From contig CAJQTY010000003.1 in assembly GCA_907163075.1 (NCBI GenBank), positions 734,637 through 798,636 on the forward strand: 64,000 nucleotides of DNA, written 5' to 3'. Made by a program: the position numbers and the translations under genes. This document shows positions 8,376-17,760 of the stretch, piece by piece (the stretch's first letter is position 1; each line of letters opens with the position of its first letter). Source of the stretch: an uncultured Rhodocyclaceae bacterium (GTDB lineage Bacteria; Pseudomonadota; Gammaproteobacteria; Burkholderiales; Rhodocyclaceae). The notes beneath the pieces were generated by a model. That model did not search any database. It had not been told where the DNA came from and saw nothing but the letters and a program-made list of their open reading frames with translations.

Positions 8376-9047
8376 TCACTTGTACACGAACTTGATGCTT
8401 GGGATGACACCTACGTTGGATTGTTTGGTCAAGAAGTCACGAAGAAATTCCCCGAGTTTCTTCTCACACAACGCGACAACAGCTTCTTCCTTTTGTACCT
8501 CCTTGGCACGATTCTGGGCGACGGCATGCAGTTGTTGTTGCAGCGCGATAACTGCCGCCTTTTCGTCAATGAGCAGGCCTTTTTCCGGGATTTCGTGGGA
8601 AAGAATCTTCACAGCCGGAGAGGCAACTGATTCAGCTTTGTTTAGCGTGATGGTGATGCCTGTTTTGTCGCCCAAAACGGTAAAGCTTTCCGGCTTCAGA
8701 TCGTAGCCGAAAGAGTATTCAACGGCATACTTCAAGATAATGGTCGCATCTGACTTGAGGCCAAGGGTCGATTTTTGTAGGTGTTCAATCTGAACGTATT
8801 CTCTGTCAACTTTGGCGCCGAGGAACTTCATCTGCCCTTCAATGGCCTTTTTACTTTCCGAAAGATAGTTGGTGAACTTCGTGTATCCAAGCAGGGTATT
8901 CTGGGTCTCGGACAACTCGGTTTCCACGACGAGGAGTTTGGCGAGGAGGTTATGCTGATACTCATTTTGGCGGGAAGTTACGACCGAGAAGGCGGCAACG
9001 GCACCAGTCAACAGGACAATCCAAATGATGACAAAGGGTTTTTTCAT
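8376..9047 (-). CDS. Membrane-anchored protein, possibly DUF4230-like, 223 aa
   Basis: The ATG at 9047 (MKKPFVIIWIVLLTGAVAAF) is supported by GAGGG upstream. One N-terminal membrane helix (residues 4-22) is followed by a coiled-coil stretch (about 30-80) and a soluble domain. In that domain ITITLNKAESVASPAVKILSHEIPEKGLLIDEKAA and a following helix EVQKEEAVVALCEKKLGEFLRDFL resemble the layout of DUF4230 proteins. This match is from memory and moderate. Topology suggests a periplasmic protein tethered to the inner membrane. Confidence 0.6.
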   Translation of the reverse strand: MKKPFVIIWIVLLTGAVAAFSVVTSRQNEYQHNLLAKLLVVETELSETQNTLLGYTKFTNYLSESKKAIEGQMKFLGAKVDREYVQIEHLQKSTLGLKSDATIILKYAVEYSFGYDLKPESFTVLGDKTGITITLNKAESVASPAVKILSHEIPEKGLLIDEKAAVIALQQQLHAVAQNRAKEVQKEEAVVALCEKKLGEFLRDFLTKQSNVGVIPSIKFVYK

Positions 9048-9076
9048 GGTTCCCTCGTGTTGTAATGCGTCATGTG

Positions 9077-9096
9077 AAAAACTCGGGAGCCCGAAG
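9077..9096 (-). terminator. Probable terminator of the PEP-CTERM gene
   Basis: Short GC-rich hairpin (TCGG/CCGA with a four-base loop on the minus strand) followed by GTTTTTC, about 110 bases downstream of the PEP-CTERM stop codon. A second perfect inverted repeat, AGCCTCA/TGAGGCT at 9204-9219, covers the stop codon itself but lacks a T-tract. Confidence 0.4.
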
Positions 9097-9207
9097 ACTG
9101 CCAAGGTCAAAACGATCTGGAGGGTTGGATAAGAACCGCTTGGCGGAAGCAGGGATGGATGTCCGATATGCCAATCCGGAACAGGCTAGCCCTCGCTAAG
9201 CTCAGCC

Positions 9208-10299
9208 TCACATGAGGCTGGGTACTCGTGGTTTCAACTTTCTGCTTCCAGCAACACAGATTAGTGCTAAGCCCAAAAGCACAAGCGCATAGCTTTCGGG
9301 TTCTGGAACTGGCTTCAGCAGGAAACCGTGAACTAAACCCAATTTCCAGTTATATGCATCCCCGACAATCCACCCCATGTCGTTAATGCCTTTTGCGTAT
9401 TCCAGATCCCAACCCTCACTTGCCATACTGGCATCCAGAAAACTGTTGAGGTCTGTCTCTTCTTCGCCATTCCATAAACTTGCGTGGTTCTTCCCGTTGA
9501 CCCCGACTACCATTCCTGCGTTATTGATTGCGAAGGCCACGCTGTCAATGCCAAGGTCGGTGACGGATGTCCCATTCCATACGGTGGCGTGCCCCACGTT
9601 ATCAATGCCGGAACTGTATCCAACTACCACTCCTGCGTTGTTGATTGCGAAGGCTTGGCTATTGGTGCCGCCCAATGAGTCCAGTTCGGTGGCGGATGTC
9701 CCATTCCAGAGGATGGCGCGAATACCGGTTGGACCGTTTGAATTCCATGAGGCCCCAACAATTTGCCCAGCGTCATTAATGCCATTGGCTTGGCTATCAA
9801 CTCCAAGATCGGTTGGAGTAATCCCATTCCAAACGGTAGCGTGCTGCCGTGAACTATAGGGATCAATCGTGCTGCGACCAGCGACGACGCCTGAGTTGTT
9901 GATTGCATTGGCTTCGCTGTGCACTGTTCCATCCAACGTTCCAAGAACTGTCATAGTGGTGCCGTTCCAGACCGTGGCACGCGTACCCCAGCCAGATTGA
10001 GGGAGCCTCACAACAATGCTCCCGGCAACTTGCCCTGAATTATTGACAGCGAATGCTGTAGATGAATCTTCAGTTGAAAGAGCCGTCACTGCCGGGCCAT
10101 CCCACAGTGTTGCTGCAACGATTGCGTTGCTTGAGTTGGAGACCCCTGCAATTTGTCCGGTATTGTTAATGCCAGACGCCTGACTAAACGTTCCACCCAG
10201 TGCTCCAAGGTCAGTGAAGGAATAGGAACTGGCGTTAGCATAGCTTACTGCAAAAGACAAAACGCCCACCAAAACACCACGCAGAAGCGTAACCGTCAC
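9208..10299 (-). CDS. PEP-CTERM sorting-signal protein with HAF repeats
   Basis: A GTG start at 10299, preceded by GGGGAG, opens a signal peptide (residues 1-23, VLVGVLSFAVSYANA|SS). About eight HAF-type repeats of the form AxAINNxGxVVGxS...ATVWNG follow (residues 25-320). The C-terminus VPEPESYALVLLGLALICVAGSRKLK has the PEP motif, a membrane helix and a basic tail of a PEP-CTERM signal. Such proteins are cleaved by an exosortase and are usually linked to extracellular polysaccharide and floc formation; no exosortase gene is in this window. A candidate -24/-12 promoter lies at 10344-10359. Confidence 0.88.
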   Translation of the reverse strand: MTVTLLRGVLVGVLSFAVSYANASSYSFTDLGALGGTFSQASGINNTGQIAGVSNSSNAIVAATLWDGPAVTALSTEDSSTAFAVNNSGQVAGSIVVRLPQSGWGTRATVWNGTTMTVLGTLDGTVHSEANAINNSGVVAGRSTIDPYSSRQHATVWNGITPTDLGVDSQANGINDAGQIVGASWNSNGPTGIRAILWNGTSATELDSLGGTNSQAFAINNAGVVVGYSSGIDNVGHATVWNGTSVTDLGIDSVAFAINNAGMVVGVNGKNHASLWNGEEETDLNSFLDASMASEGWDLEYAKGINDMGWIVGDAYNWKLGLVHGFLLKPVPEPESYALVLLGLALICVAGSRKLKPRVPSLM

Positions 10300-10343
10300 G
10301 ATAATCTCCCCGAATTATTGTTTCCTAATGGACGAAATCCATA

Positions 10344-10359
10344 AGCAAGTTCCGCACCC
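10344..10359 (-). promoter_or_regulatory. Candidate sigma-54 promoter
   Basis: The minus strand reads GGGTGCGGAACTTGCT, which keeps the GG of the -24 box and the TTGCT of the -12 box at the correct spacing (consensus TGGCAC-N5-TTGCW). It lies about 45 bases before the GTG start of the PEP-CTERM gene, leaving a leader of about 30 bases. PEP-CTERM genes in Rhodocyclales are known to be driven by RpoN with the PrsK/PrsR system, so the fit is meaningful, but the -24 box is imperfect. Confidence 0.45.
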
Positions 10360-10730
10360 CAGCATGTCATGCTCATAGGTATTCCATACAGAACAGAGGG
10401 TTACTTGATTCCGTTGCCTTGCCGATTTGATGACATAAATCCGAAATGTAAATAATCCCGACACGTTTGTAGGGGTTTTACGAGAATGGTGGAGGGATTG
10501 AATGACCAATGCGAGCGGCTTTCGGCAGACGGCGTCATACCGATGCTCTTCTAGATTTTCAGGTCATGCTCTACTGGGAACTTAGGCACCCGTACACACC
10601 GTTACGCAAACACCGAATACGCGCAACAGACGCAACTTTCGGAAGTCCCTACACTGGGCTTGTTGCTTCAGCATCCCCCGCTGGCAACATGTTTGACCCT
10701 CCCTGATCCATCTCGACGATGGTATCTTTA

Positions 10731-10762
10731 ATCCCATGCCCAACCGGTGTGGGATTTTTTTT
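10731..10762 (+). terminator. Terminator-like hairpin with T-tract
   Basis: ATCCCA pairs with TGGGAT around a loop containing CC/GG, followed by eight T residues on the plus strand. No convincing plus-strand gene precedes it. Confidence 0.4.
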
Positions 10763-10912
10763 GGTCGATGAAGAAACTCTGATAGCTCTAGGCCTTCTTC
10801 ACTAGATGTATGCTTGTAAGGATTGCCATCACTTTTGATTGATTCCAAGACAAGTTTGGTTACGGTCATATCTGTGGCAATTACGGCAATGCGCAACTGC
10901 TTGGCCGTTCGC

Positions 10913-11386
10913 CTAACCCGACGGCAGGTTCGCCAGTTGACGCGCTTTCTGTTTGGCGGAGACATAGTCCGCATGGGAAACATGGAGCAAGTCGGCGATC
11001 TTGCGCATAAGATGTGTTTCGTGCGCATCAAGGTGCCCATCGCACATCGCCACGAACCATAAATTTTCGATTATGTGCTTTTTCTGGCCGGCGTCGAAGC
11101 CCTTATTGATCAGGGAAGTAAACTGGTGATAACCACTGGCTTGCCTGGCTTCCTGTTCGGCCAAGTCCATCAGGGTTCTCAACTGTCCGGAGTCCATACC
11201 GAACATCTGAAGCAGTGTTTTGGCGACTGAGTCACGCTCTTCATCAGAGATTTGGTCGTCCATACGCATCATTTCGAACAGCAAGGCAGCGGTGGCGATC
11301 TGCAGCGCCTTTTCCTCGTCGATCTCGGCTTGTCGTAGTCCCGTCTGGATAAACTGGTTAAAGAAGTCTTTAATGCCGGCAATCAT
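10913..11386 (-). CDS. TerB-like family protein, 157 aa
   Basis: All-helical soluble protein with the TerB/COG4103 pattern: LQIATAALLFEMMRMDDQISDEERDSV in the first half and its symmetric counterpart IIENLWFVAMCDGHLDAHETHLMRKIADLLHV in the second. Each carries the conserved acidic cluster (DDQISDEE and DGHLDAHE) implicated in metal binding in this fold. Length is normal for the stand-alone form. The biochemical role is unsettled; tellurite resistance should not be assumed since no ter operon is nearby. It sits between the PEP-CTERM gene and tRNA-Phe. Confidence 0.8.
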   Translation of the reverse strand: MIAGIKDFFNQFIQTGLRQAEIDEEKALQIATAALLFEMMRMDDQISDEERDSVAKTLLQMFGMDSGQLRTLMDLAEQEARQASGYHQFTSLINKGFDAGQKKHIIENLWFVAMCDGHLDAHETHLMRKIADLLHVSHADYVSAKQKARQLANLPSG

Positions 11387-11572
11387 GAATACCTCTATAC
11401 GCTTGGTGGCAGTGTGCGATGGATGCTTTTACGGCAGAAGATACATAGGCGAGGCACTGACGTCCAATAAATCAACAAAACTCATACCGTGGATATCCGT
11501 ATTATTCCGCTGAACGCATGTGGAGGACACGCCGGGCACCACGCGACATCGCCCTATAACGACCGCCAGATA

Positions 11573-11600
11573 GCAAAAAGCCCACTCCGAAGAATGGGCT
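11573..11600 (-). terminator. Terminator of tRNA-Phe
   Basis: On the minus strand AGCCCA pairs with TGGGCT around a loop containing TTCGGAG, followed by TTTTT. It lies 17 bases past the CCA end of the tRNA. Confidence 0.75.
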
Positions 11601-11616
11601 AAGTGCTTGAATTTAC

Positions 11617-11692
11617 TGGTGGCCAGTCGCGGAATCGAACCACGGACACGCGGATTTTCAATCCGCTGCTCTACCAACTGAGCTAACTGGCC
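11617..11692 (-). tRNA. tRNA-Phe (anticodon GAA)
   Basis: A 76-base cloverleaf read on the minus strand. The acceptor stem GGCCAGT pairs with ACTGGCC, the D arm is AGCTCAGTTGGTAGAGC, the anticodon stem GCGGA/TCCGC encloses TTGAAAA with anticodon GAA, and the T arm contains GGTTCGATTCC. The discriminator A and an encoded CCA follow. The 3' end points towards the accessory region at lower coordinates, a common integration arrangement, but no duplicate of the tRNA 3' end was found in the window. Confidence 0.97.
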
Positions 11693-11729
11693 GATAAAGG
11701 CGGCATTATAGCGGGCGATCACAACTTCG

Positions 11730-12695
11730 TCAAAAGCTAACGGGCACCTTCAGGGCAATCGCACGAATCTTATAGAAGACCGAGGAGTTCCTCTTGGTAG
11801 GCGACGGAAGATGCAGCACGAAGGCGTTGGACCTTGAGGCCACCCTTGCGCTTATCTGATCGTCGGCAAAGACGACATCCATGTACCAGTGAAGGCTGGT
11901 TTCAACGGACCAGTGTTGGCGCACGGCGTGATTGAGTTGCGCGGCATCGGGCAGCAAACTCGTGATGTAGTAGCGACGCACCTCCAACCGACCATGGTTC
12001 TTCTTCACGACTTCGTCAAATTGATGAGGCGTTTTGTTGGGGGCGGCCTGGAAGGCGTCAAAGAAGTCCCGCATGGAGTCGGCCAGTGTCGGCTGATTGT
12101 CTTTCACCGAAAGGATATAATCGGCGCCGCCATCGCGGATAGCTTGGGCAATGTTCGGCTGGGTGCCCATGGCGTCGATGGTGACGATACAGCCCTCCAA
12201 GGCCAGCGTGGCGAGGAGTTCTGGAATGGCCGTCTTTTCGTTGGACTTCTCGGCTGTCGCGCGTTGCCCCAAGATCAGCTGGGCTCCCGCGGCAAATGCG
12301 CTGACCAAGTGCAGAGGCGTTTTACCTACCGCCCCGGAACGCCGACTGGTCTTGCCGTCGATGGCCACCACTTCGCCTTTTGTCAGTGACGGCACAATCT
12401 GCTGGACCCAGCGCTGGAAGGCCGCGCTAAACGCCGCCGCGTCCATTGCCGCGAAGACTCGGCCAAAGGTGTCGTGCGACGGAATCCCGTTCTCCAGCTT
12501 CAGGTGACGCTTGAACCACTCCAGATTGTCCTCCGCCCAGTGCTCGATCTCGACGAAGGTGTCGGCACCGACCAGTACGCTGCAAACAGCAACGACCAAC
12601 AATTCCAGCAGGTCGTGATCCACCTTCCTCTGTCTTGGGTCGGCAATCCCGACAAATACGTCCCCCAACTGCAGCTTGTTTTCCGTCTCCATCGC
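11730..12695 (-). pseudogene. ISAs1-family transposase, internally deleted
   Basis: ISAs1/H-repeat transposase core is clear: ADPRQRKVDHDLLELL, GIPSHDTFGRVFA, VVAIDGKTSRRS, EKSNEKTAIPELL, IVTIDAMGTQ, HAVRQHWSVETSLHWYMDVVF. Family members are about 370-380 residues; this frame is 321. HGRLEVR is joined directly to RYYITSLLP, removing about 45 residues that lie between these blocks in E. coli YhhI. After DDQISAR the expected C-terminal block is replaced by unrelated sequence that reads through the terminal inverted repeat into flanking DNA. The DDE catalytic region is therefore probably non-functional. The reading frame is otherwise intact, so the damage is by in-frame deletion rather than decay. 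Confidence 0.85.
11742..11749. repeat. 8-bp target-site duplication, left
   Basis: GGGCACCT directly outside the left end of the ISAs1-type element, repeated exactly at 12817-12824. Eight-base duplications are typical of this family. Confidence 0.85.
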
Positions 12696-12816
12696 GCACC
12701 AAAAAAGATAGAAAACTACACAAATCATGCCGTCGTGAACTGCCCCTTTGCAATTCGTTGATTGTGAACGACTATTTCAACTGTTCACGACATTGGCATT
12801 CATGCGATTGCCTTGA
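11750..12816 (-). mobile_element. ISAs1-family insertion sequence, compact derivative (1,067 bp)
   Basis: Terminal inverted repeats: left TCAGGGCAATCGCACGAAT (11750-11768), right end in complement TCAAGGCAATCGCATGAAT (12798-12816), 17 of 19 matching. The element is flanked by perfect 8-bp duplications GGGCACCT, so the insertion is recent or well preserved. It is shorter than usual for the family (about 1.2-1.3 kb) because of the deletions in the transposase. It separates tRNA-Phe from the two-component system and could be mobilised in trans if a complete copy exists elsewhere. Confidence 0.85.
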
Positions 12817-12824
12817 GGGCACCT
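12817..12824. repeat. 8-bp target-site duplication, right
   Basis: GGGCACCT directly outside the right end of the ISAs1-type element, identical to 11742-11749. Confidence 0.85.
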
Positions 12825-12842
12825 TTTTTCCTCAGGAAATCA

Positions 12843-14336
12843 TCAGGCGAACCCATTCAGAGCGTGTTCCGGAATTGCTGGTCTTGGCGACGACATGCGG
12901 TGGGCCGGAAATACCACACGTGCAATCGAGCCGGGCGCCTGTTTGCCGTGGTCATCCGGCGTGTGCGGGCGAAGACTGGCGGCAGCCCGGTGCAGTTCGG
13001 CGATTTCCCGCACTATGGCGAGCCCGAGTCCGCTGCCCTCGACGCCGGTGCCTTCAACGCGGTAGAAGCGGTCGAAAACTTTATGCGCCTCCTCTTCAGC
13101 AATGCCGATGCCGCTGTCCTCTATCTCGATCAGCACAAAGTCGCCCTGCGCAATCGCGCGCGCGGTAACCCGCCCCTCATCGGGCGTGTAACGCAGGGCA
13201 TTGTCGAGCAGGTTATTGATCATCTCGCGCAGCAGGAAAACGTTGCCCAGGATGTATACCGGCCCGGCAGGCTCGTACCCGAGATCAATCCGCCGCTCAA
13301 GCGCCCGGACAACCCAGGTTTCGACAATTTCGCGCAGCAGTTGATCAAGATCCACCGCCACCAGCACGTCTTCGGTACGCTCGCTGGCCTCGGCCCGGGC
13401 CATCACCAGCAATTGATTCACCAGATGCGAGGCACGATCGACGCTGCTCGAAATATTCTGCAGCGCATAGCGCAACTGCCCCGGATCGCTTTCACGCATA
13501 GCCAGCTGAGCCTGCATTTTCAGTCCGGCGAGCGGCGTGCGCATCTGGTGCGCGGCATCGGATATGAAGCGATGCTGCGCGTCCATGTTTTCCTGCATGC
13601 GTGCGAGCATGGAATTGAACGCTTCGGTCAGCGGCTGCAGTTCTTCCGGAACCCGACCCGCGGAAATCGGTGACAGGTCGGCCTCGCGTCGCGTTTCGAT
13701 CCGCTCGCGCAGACGGGTCAACGGGCGCAAGCCTTGCGACAGCCCGAACCAGACGAGAATTACGGCGAGCGGAATAATCACGAACTGCGGAAGAATTACA
13801 CTGGCGATGATCTTGTTGGAGAGCTGCGAGCGCTTTTCCAGCGTCTCCCCAACCTCGACCAGGACCCAGCGTTCGCGCGGCGAATCCGGCTCACCAAGAT
13901 ACATGAAGGCGACCCGCAAATCCTGCCCCCTATAATCGTCGTCGCGGTAATAGACCTCGCCAGGCTCTAGCTTGTCCGGGACTTCGTCGGTCTTCTGCAA
14001 GGGCAATTCCGGATCACCGGCAATCAGCTTTCCGCCCTGCCCGAGCACGTGGAAATACACGCTGTCGATTTCATCCGAGCGCAGGAAGGCGCGCGCCGAT
14101 CCGGGCAATGAAATTTGCGGTTTGCCATCGACGAACTTGACCTGCCGTGAAATCGCTGCGACCTGCTCGCGCAGGGTCTGATCGTAGGGATAGTTTGCCA
14201 CCGTGGTGGCAAAGTAGTGGGTGACGGCAATGCTGATCGGCCACACAAACAGGAGTGGCGCCAGCATCCAGTCCAGAATCTCGCCGAACAGCGAGCGCTG
14301 GGTATCAGGACTTGGGGTCTTGTGCGGATTTTTCAA
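12843..14336 (-). CDS. Sensor histidine kinase, TctE/QseC-like
   Basis: Inner-membrane sensor kinase. Two membrane helices (WMLAPLLFVWPISIAVTHYF and IIASVILPQFVIIPLAVILVWFGL) flank a periplasmic sensor of about 140 residues, followed by a HAMP linker. The HisKA motif is FISDAAHQMRTPLAGLKMQ and the ATPase motifs are EMINNLLDNALRYTP, IEDSGIGI and GSGLGLAIV. AAHQMRTPL is typical of the TctE group, which often senses carboxylates, though the ligand here is unknown. The start is uncertain: a TTG at 14336 (LKNPHKTPSPDTQRSLFGEIL) overlaps the regulator gene by 32 bases, while the first ATG lies inside helix 1 and is unlikely. It forms an operon with the response regulator immediately upstream. Confidence 0.85.
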   Translation of the reverse strand: MKNPHKTPSPDTQRSLFGEILDWMLAPLLFVWPISIAVTHYFATTVANYPYDQTLREQVAAISRQVKFVDGKPQISLPGSARAFLRSDEIDSVYFHVLGQGGKLIAGDPELPLQKTDEVPDKLEPGEVYYRDDDYRGQDLRVAFMYLGEPDSPRERWVLVEVGETLEKRSQLSNKIIASVILPQFVIIPLAVILVWFGLSQGLRPLTRLRERIETRREADLSPISAGRVPEELQPLTEAFNSMLARMQENMDAQHRFISDAAHQMRTPLAGLKMQAQLAMRESDPGQLRYALQNISSSVDRASHLVNQLLVMARAEASERTEDVLVAVDLDQLLREIVETWVVRALERRIDLGYEPAGPVYILGNVFLLREMINNLLDNALRYTPDEGRVTARAIAQGDFVLIEIEDSGIGIAEEEAHKVFDRFYRVEGTGVEGSGLGLAIVREIAELHRAAASLRPHTPDDHGKQAPGSIARVVFPAHRMSSPRPAIPEHALNGFA

Positions 14337-14985
14337 AACAGTAGCCCAAACCGCGGACGGTAGTGATGTTCGCACCGCTTGATTCGAGCTTTTTGCGCAA
14401 GCGATGAACGTAAACCTCAATCGCGTTGTGGCTCACCTCCTCGCCCCAACCGCACAGGTGGTCAACGAGTTGATCCTTGCTCACCAGGCGCCCGGCGCGC
14501 GACATGAGTATCTCCAGCAGGCCGACCTCGCGCGCTGACAATTCAAGCATCTGTCCATTCAGCAACGCACAGCGATCGGTCTGATCGAAGGTCAGTGCGC
14601 CGCATTCGATCACCGGCGACGTGCCCATCGAGCGCCGCGTGAGCGCCCGCACACGCGCTTCCAGTTCGGCCAACTCGAAGGGCTTGGCCATGTAGTCGTC
14701 CGCGCCCAAGTCGAGCCCCTTGACGCGGTCCGTTGTCCCGTCAAGCGCGGTGAGAATCAGCACCGGCACTTTCGATTTGCGTGAACGCAAGCGGCGCAGC
14801 ACGTCGAGGCCGGGCATCTTGGGCAAACCAAGATCGAGAATGACAAGATCGTAGCTGCCCGCCGTCAGCGCGTTGTCGGCATCGCTGCCATTGGCGACCC
14901 AATCAACGGCATAGCCGGCCTGGCGCAAAGAACGCCCCAAACCGTCAGCAATGATCCGGTCATCCTCGGCAATAAGAATTCGCAT
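14305..14985 (-). CDS. OmpR-family response regulator, TctD/QseB-like
   Basis: Start at 14985 (MRILIAEDDRIIADGLG). The receiver domain (residues 1-115) has acidic pocket EDD, phospho-acceptor Asp in LVILDLGLPKMPG and Lys in MAKPF. The C-terminal winged-helix DNA-binding domain contains LSAREVGLLEILMSRAGRLVSKDQLVDHL and NAIEVYVHRLRKKL. Length 226 residues is normal. It overlaps the sensor gene downstream, so the two are co-translated. Two GTAAGC copies 11 bases apart at 15011-15027 are a plausible autoregulatory site. Confidence 0.9.
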   Translation of the reverse strand: MRILIAEDDRIIADGLGRSLRQAGYAVDWVANGSDADNALTAGSYDLVILDLGLPKMPGLDVLRRLRSRKSKVPVLILTALDGTTDRVKGLDLGADDYMAKPFELAELEARVRALTRRSMGTSPVIECGALTFDQTDRCALLNGQMLELSAREVGLLEILMSRAGRLVSKDQLVDHLCGWGEEVSHNAIEVYVHRLRKKLESSGANITTVRGLGYCFEKSAQDPKS

Positions 14986-15283
14986 GGTCTCTCTTAAATG
15001 ACAATCGCACGTAAGCTTTCTGTAAGCCACCGCATGTAATCTACATACGCTGTTCTCCTTTATGGTCTTAGGAGTTTTGGTTTCGGCCCGAACTCGGGGA
15101 GTGCCTGAAACTGCACCGGGCGCTCCCCGCCATTTTTCCTCGAGACACGCTCCGGCGCCCAATACTCCCGCGCCGACGGCATTGGACGCCCGTGCGTAAC
15201 CCGTCATCGGTTGCCCGCCAAGCCGAACGAAATCATTGTGCCACTATTTTTGCGGCATATCATCCAGGCTACTCGTCCGAGCC
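14986..15283. other. Promoter region of the two-component operon
   Basis: About 300 bases between the response-regulator start and the groEL terminator. The only structure seen is the direct repeat GTAAGC-N5-GTAAGC at 15011-15027 close to the gene. No further gene is visible. Confidence 0.4.
15011..15027 (-). promoter_or_regulatory. Candidate OmpR-type operator (11-bp direct repeat)
   Basis: On the minus strand GCTTAC-N5-GCTTAC, 25 bases upstream of the response-regulator ATG. The 11-base periodicity is what OmpR/PmrA-type regulators bind; the sequence is close to the CTTAA-type half sites of that subgroup. Inference only. Confidence 0.35.
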
Positions 15284-15321
15284 AAAAGAAAACCCCCGCA
15301 CGGCATGGCCACGCGAGGGTT
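15284..15321 (-). terminator. groEL terminator
   Basis: On the minus strand AACCCTCGCGTGG pairs with CCGTGCGGGGGTT around a short loop, followed by TTCTTTT. It lies about 45 bases after the groEL stop codon. Confidence 0.8.
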
Positions 15322-15364
15322 CTTGCGAGCGGATAAGCTCAGGCAGGCATTGTCTGCCGGCTCA

Positions 15365-17044
<1,680 letters not shown>

Positions 17045-17100
17045 TTAGTGGTGTGAGATTTGCTGTGAAGCGGGGGATACGAACCGGGGGCGCGAAACGC

Positions 17101-17391
17101 TCAGAGTTCGACAACGCCCATGATGTCTTCTTCGCGCATGACCAGCAGTTCTTCGCCGTCAACCTTGACGGTCTGGCCGGAGTACTTGCCAAACAGGACG
17201 CGGTCACCAACCTTGACCTCAAGTTGGCGCACTTCGCCGCTTTCGAGGATCTTGCCCTTACCGACGGCGATGATTTCACCCTGATCAGGTTTTTCAGCAG
17301 CTGCATCGGGGATCACGATGCCGGAAGCTGTTCTGCGTTCCTCTTCGAGGCGCTTGACGATCACGCGATCATGCAAAGGACGGATTTTCAT
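17101..17391 (-). CDS. groES: Co-chaperonin GroES (Hsp10)
   Basis: [40 protein letters not shown] is a standard GroES N-terminus. The mobile loop (about residues 17-33) and the domed [29 protein letters not shown] core follow; 96 residues is normal. It caps the GroEL ring during folding. It is the first gene of the groESL operon; its leader contains CIRCE at 17476-17502. Confidence 0.98.
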   Translation of the reverse strand: MKIRPLHDRVIVKRLEEERRTASGIVIPDAAAEKPDQGEIIAVGKGKILESGEVRQLEVKVGDRVLFGKYSGQTVKVDGEELLVMREEDIMGVVEL

Positions 17392-17475
17392 GCAATTTCT
17401 CCTAATATTTATGACGAATAACGACTAACTGACTAATCACTGTCGAGTCGAGCGGCGTGCTCGACGACAACATTA

Positions 17476-17502
17476 TTAGCACTCACGACTAACGAGTGCC
17501 AA
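17476..17502 (-). promoter_or_regulatory. CIRCE element (HrcA operator)
   Basis: TTAGCACTC-N9-GAGTGCCAA, one mismatch from the consensus inverted repeat TTAGCACTC-N9-GAGTGCTAA. It lies 85 bases upstream of the groES ATG, between the heat-shock promoter and the gene, the standard position for HrcA repression. HrcA itself is not in the window. Confidence 0.9.
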
Positions 17503-17503
17503 T

Positions 17504-17533
17504 GATAGGGGCGAGGGGTCCGAATTTCAAGGG
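17504..17533 (-). promoter_or_regulatory. Sigma-32 (RpoH) heat-shock promoter of groESL
   Basis: On the minus strand CTTGAAA (17525-17531) and CCCCTAT (17505-17511) are separated by 13 bases, close to the RpoH consensus CTTGAAA-N13-CCCCATNT. With CIRCE just downstream, groESL would be under both RpoH activation and HrcA repression. The rest of 17534-17760 shows no gene. Confidence 0.8.
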
Positions 17534-17760
17534 GCAACACGGGCTGACCATTGAAAAAAGTTATTGTGACTGATCGTCGAGGCCGACCGCCGCAACGCGA
17601 CGATACCTGCTGCCTCAAGCTCGCAATCGTCATCCGATCCTCGGGCTGAGGCTGTCGGCATTATTTCTGTTCTTGCGTGTGGACGCCTTACGCTATCAGG
17701 TGTTGCACGTCAGAGTCGCATCCGCCCGGTTTAAGGCGTGCTTCAGTAATCGCCTCTACT

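Larger units (their letters stand above)
10300..10912. other. Intergenic stretch of about 610 bases
   Basis: Holds the -24/-12 promoter candidate for the PEP-CTERM gene, a short palindrome AGCATG-T-CATGCT at 10361-10373 just upstream of it, and a plus-strand terminator-like hairpin at 10731-10762. The short plus-strand frame at 10509-10706 has no ribosome-binding site or recognisable content, so the transcript ended by that hairpin is unknown. Confidence 0.5.

Noticed and set aside
10509-10706. Short plus-strand frame before the hairpin at 10731
   Set aside because: No ribosome-binding site, and composition unlike the neighbouring genes; the hairpin alone does not support it.
11617-11692. 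tRNA-Phe as the attachment site of an integrative element covering 1-9 kb
   Set aside because: Orientation is suitable, but no duplicate of the tRNA 3' end or integrase gene was found within the window, and the TerB-like and PEP-CTERM genes lie between.
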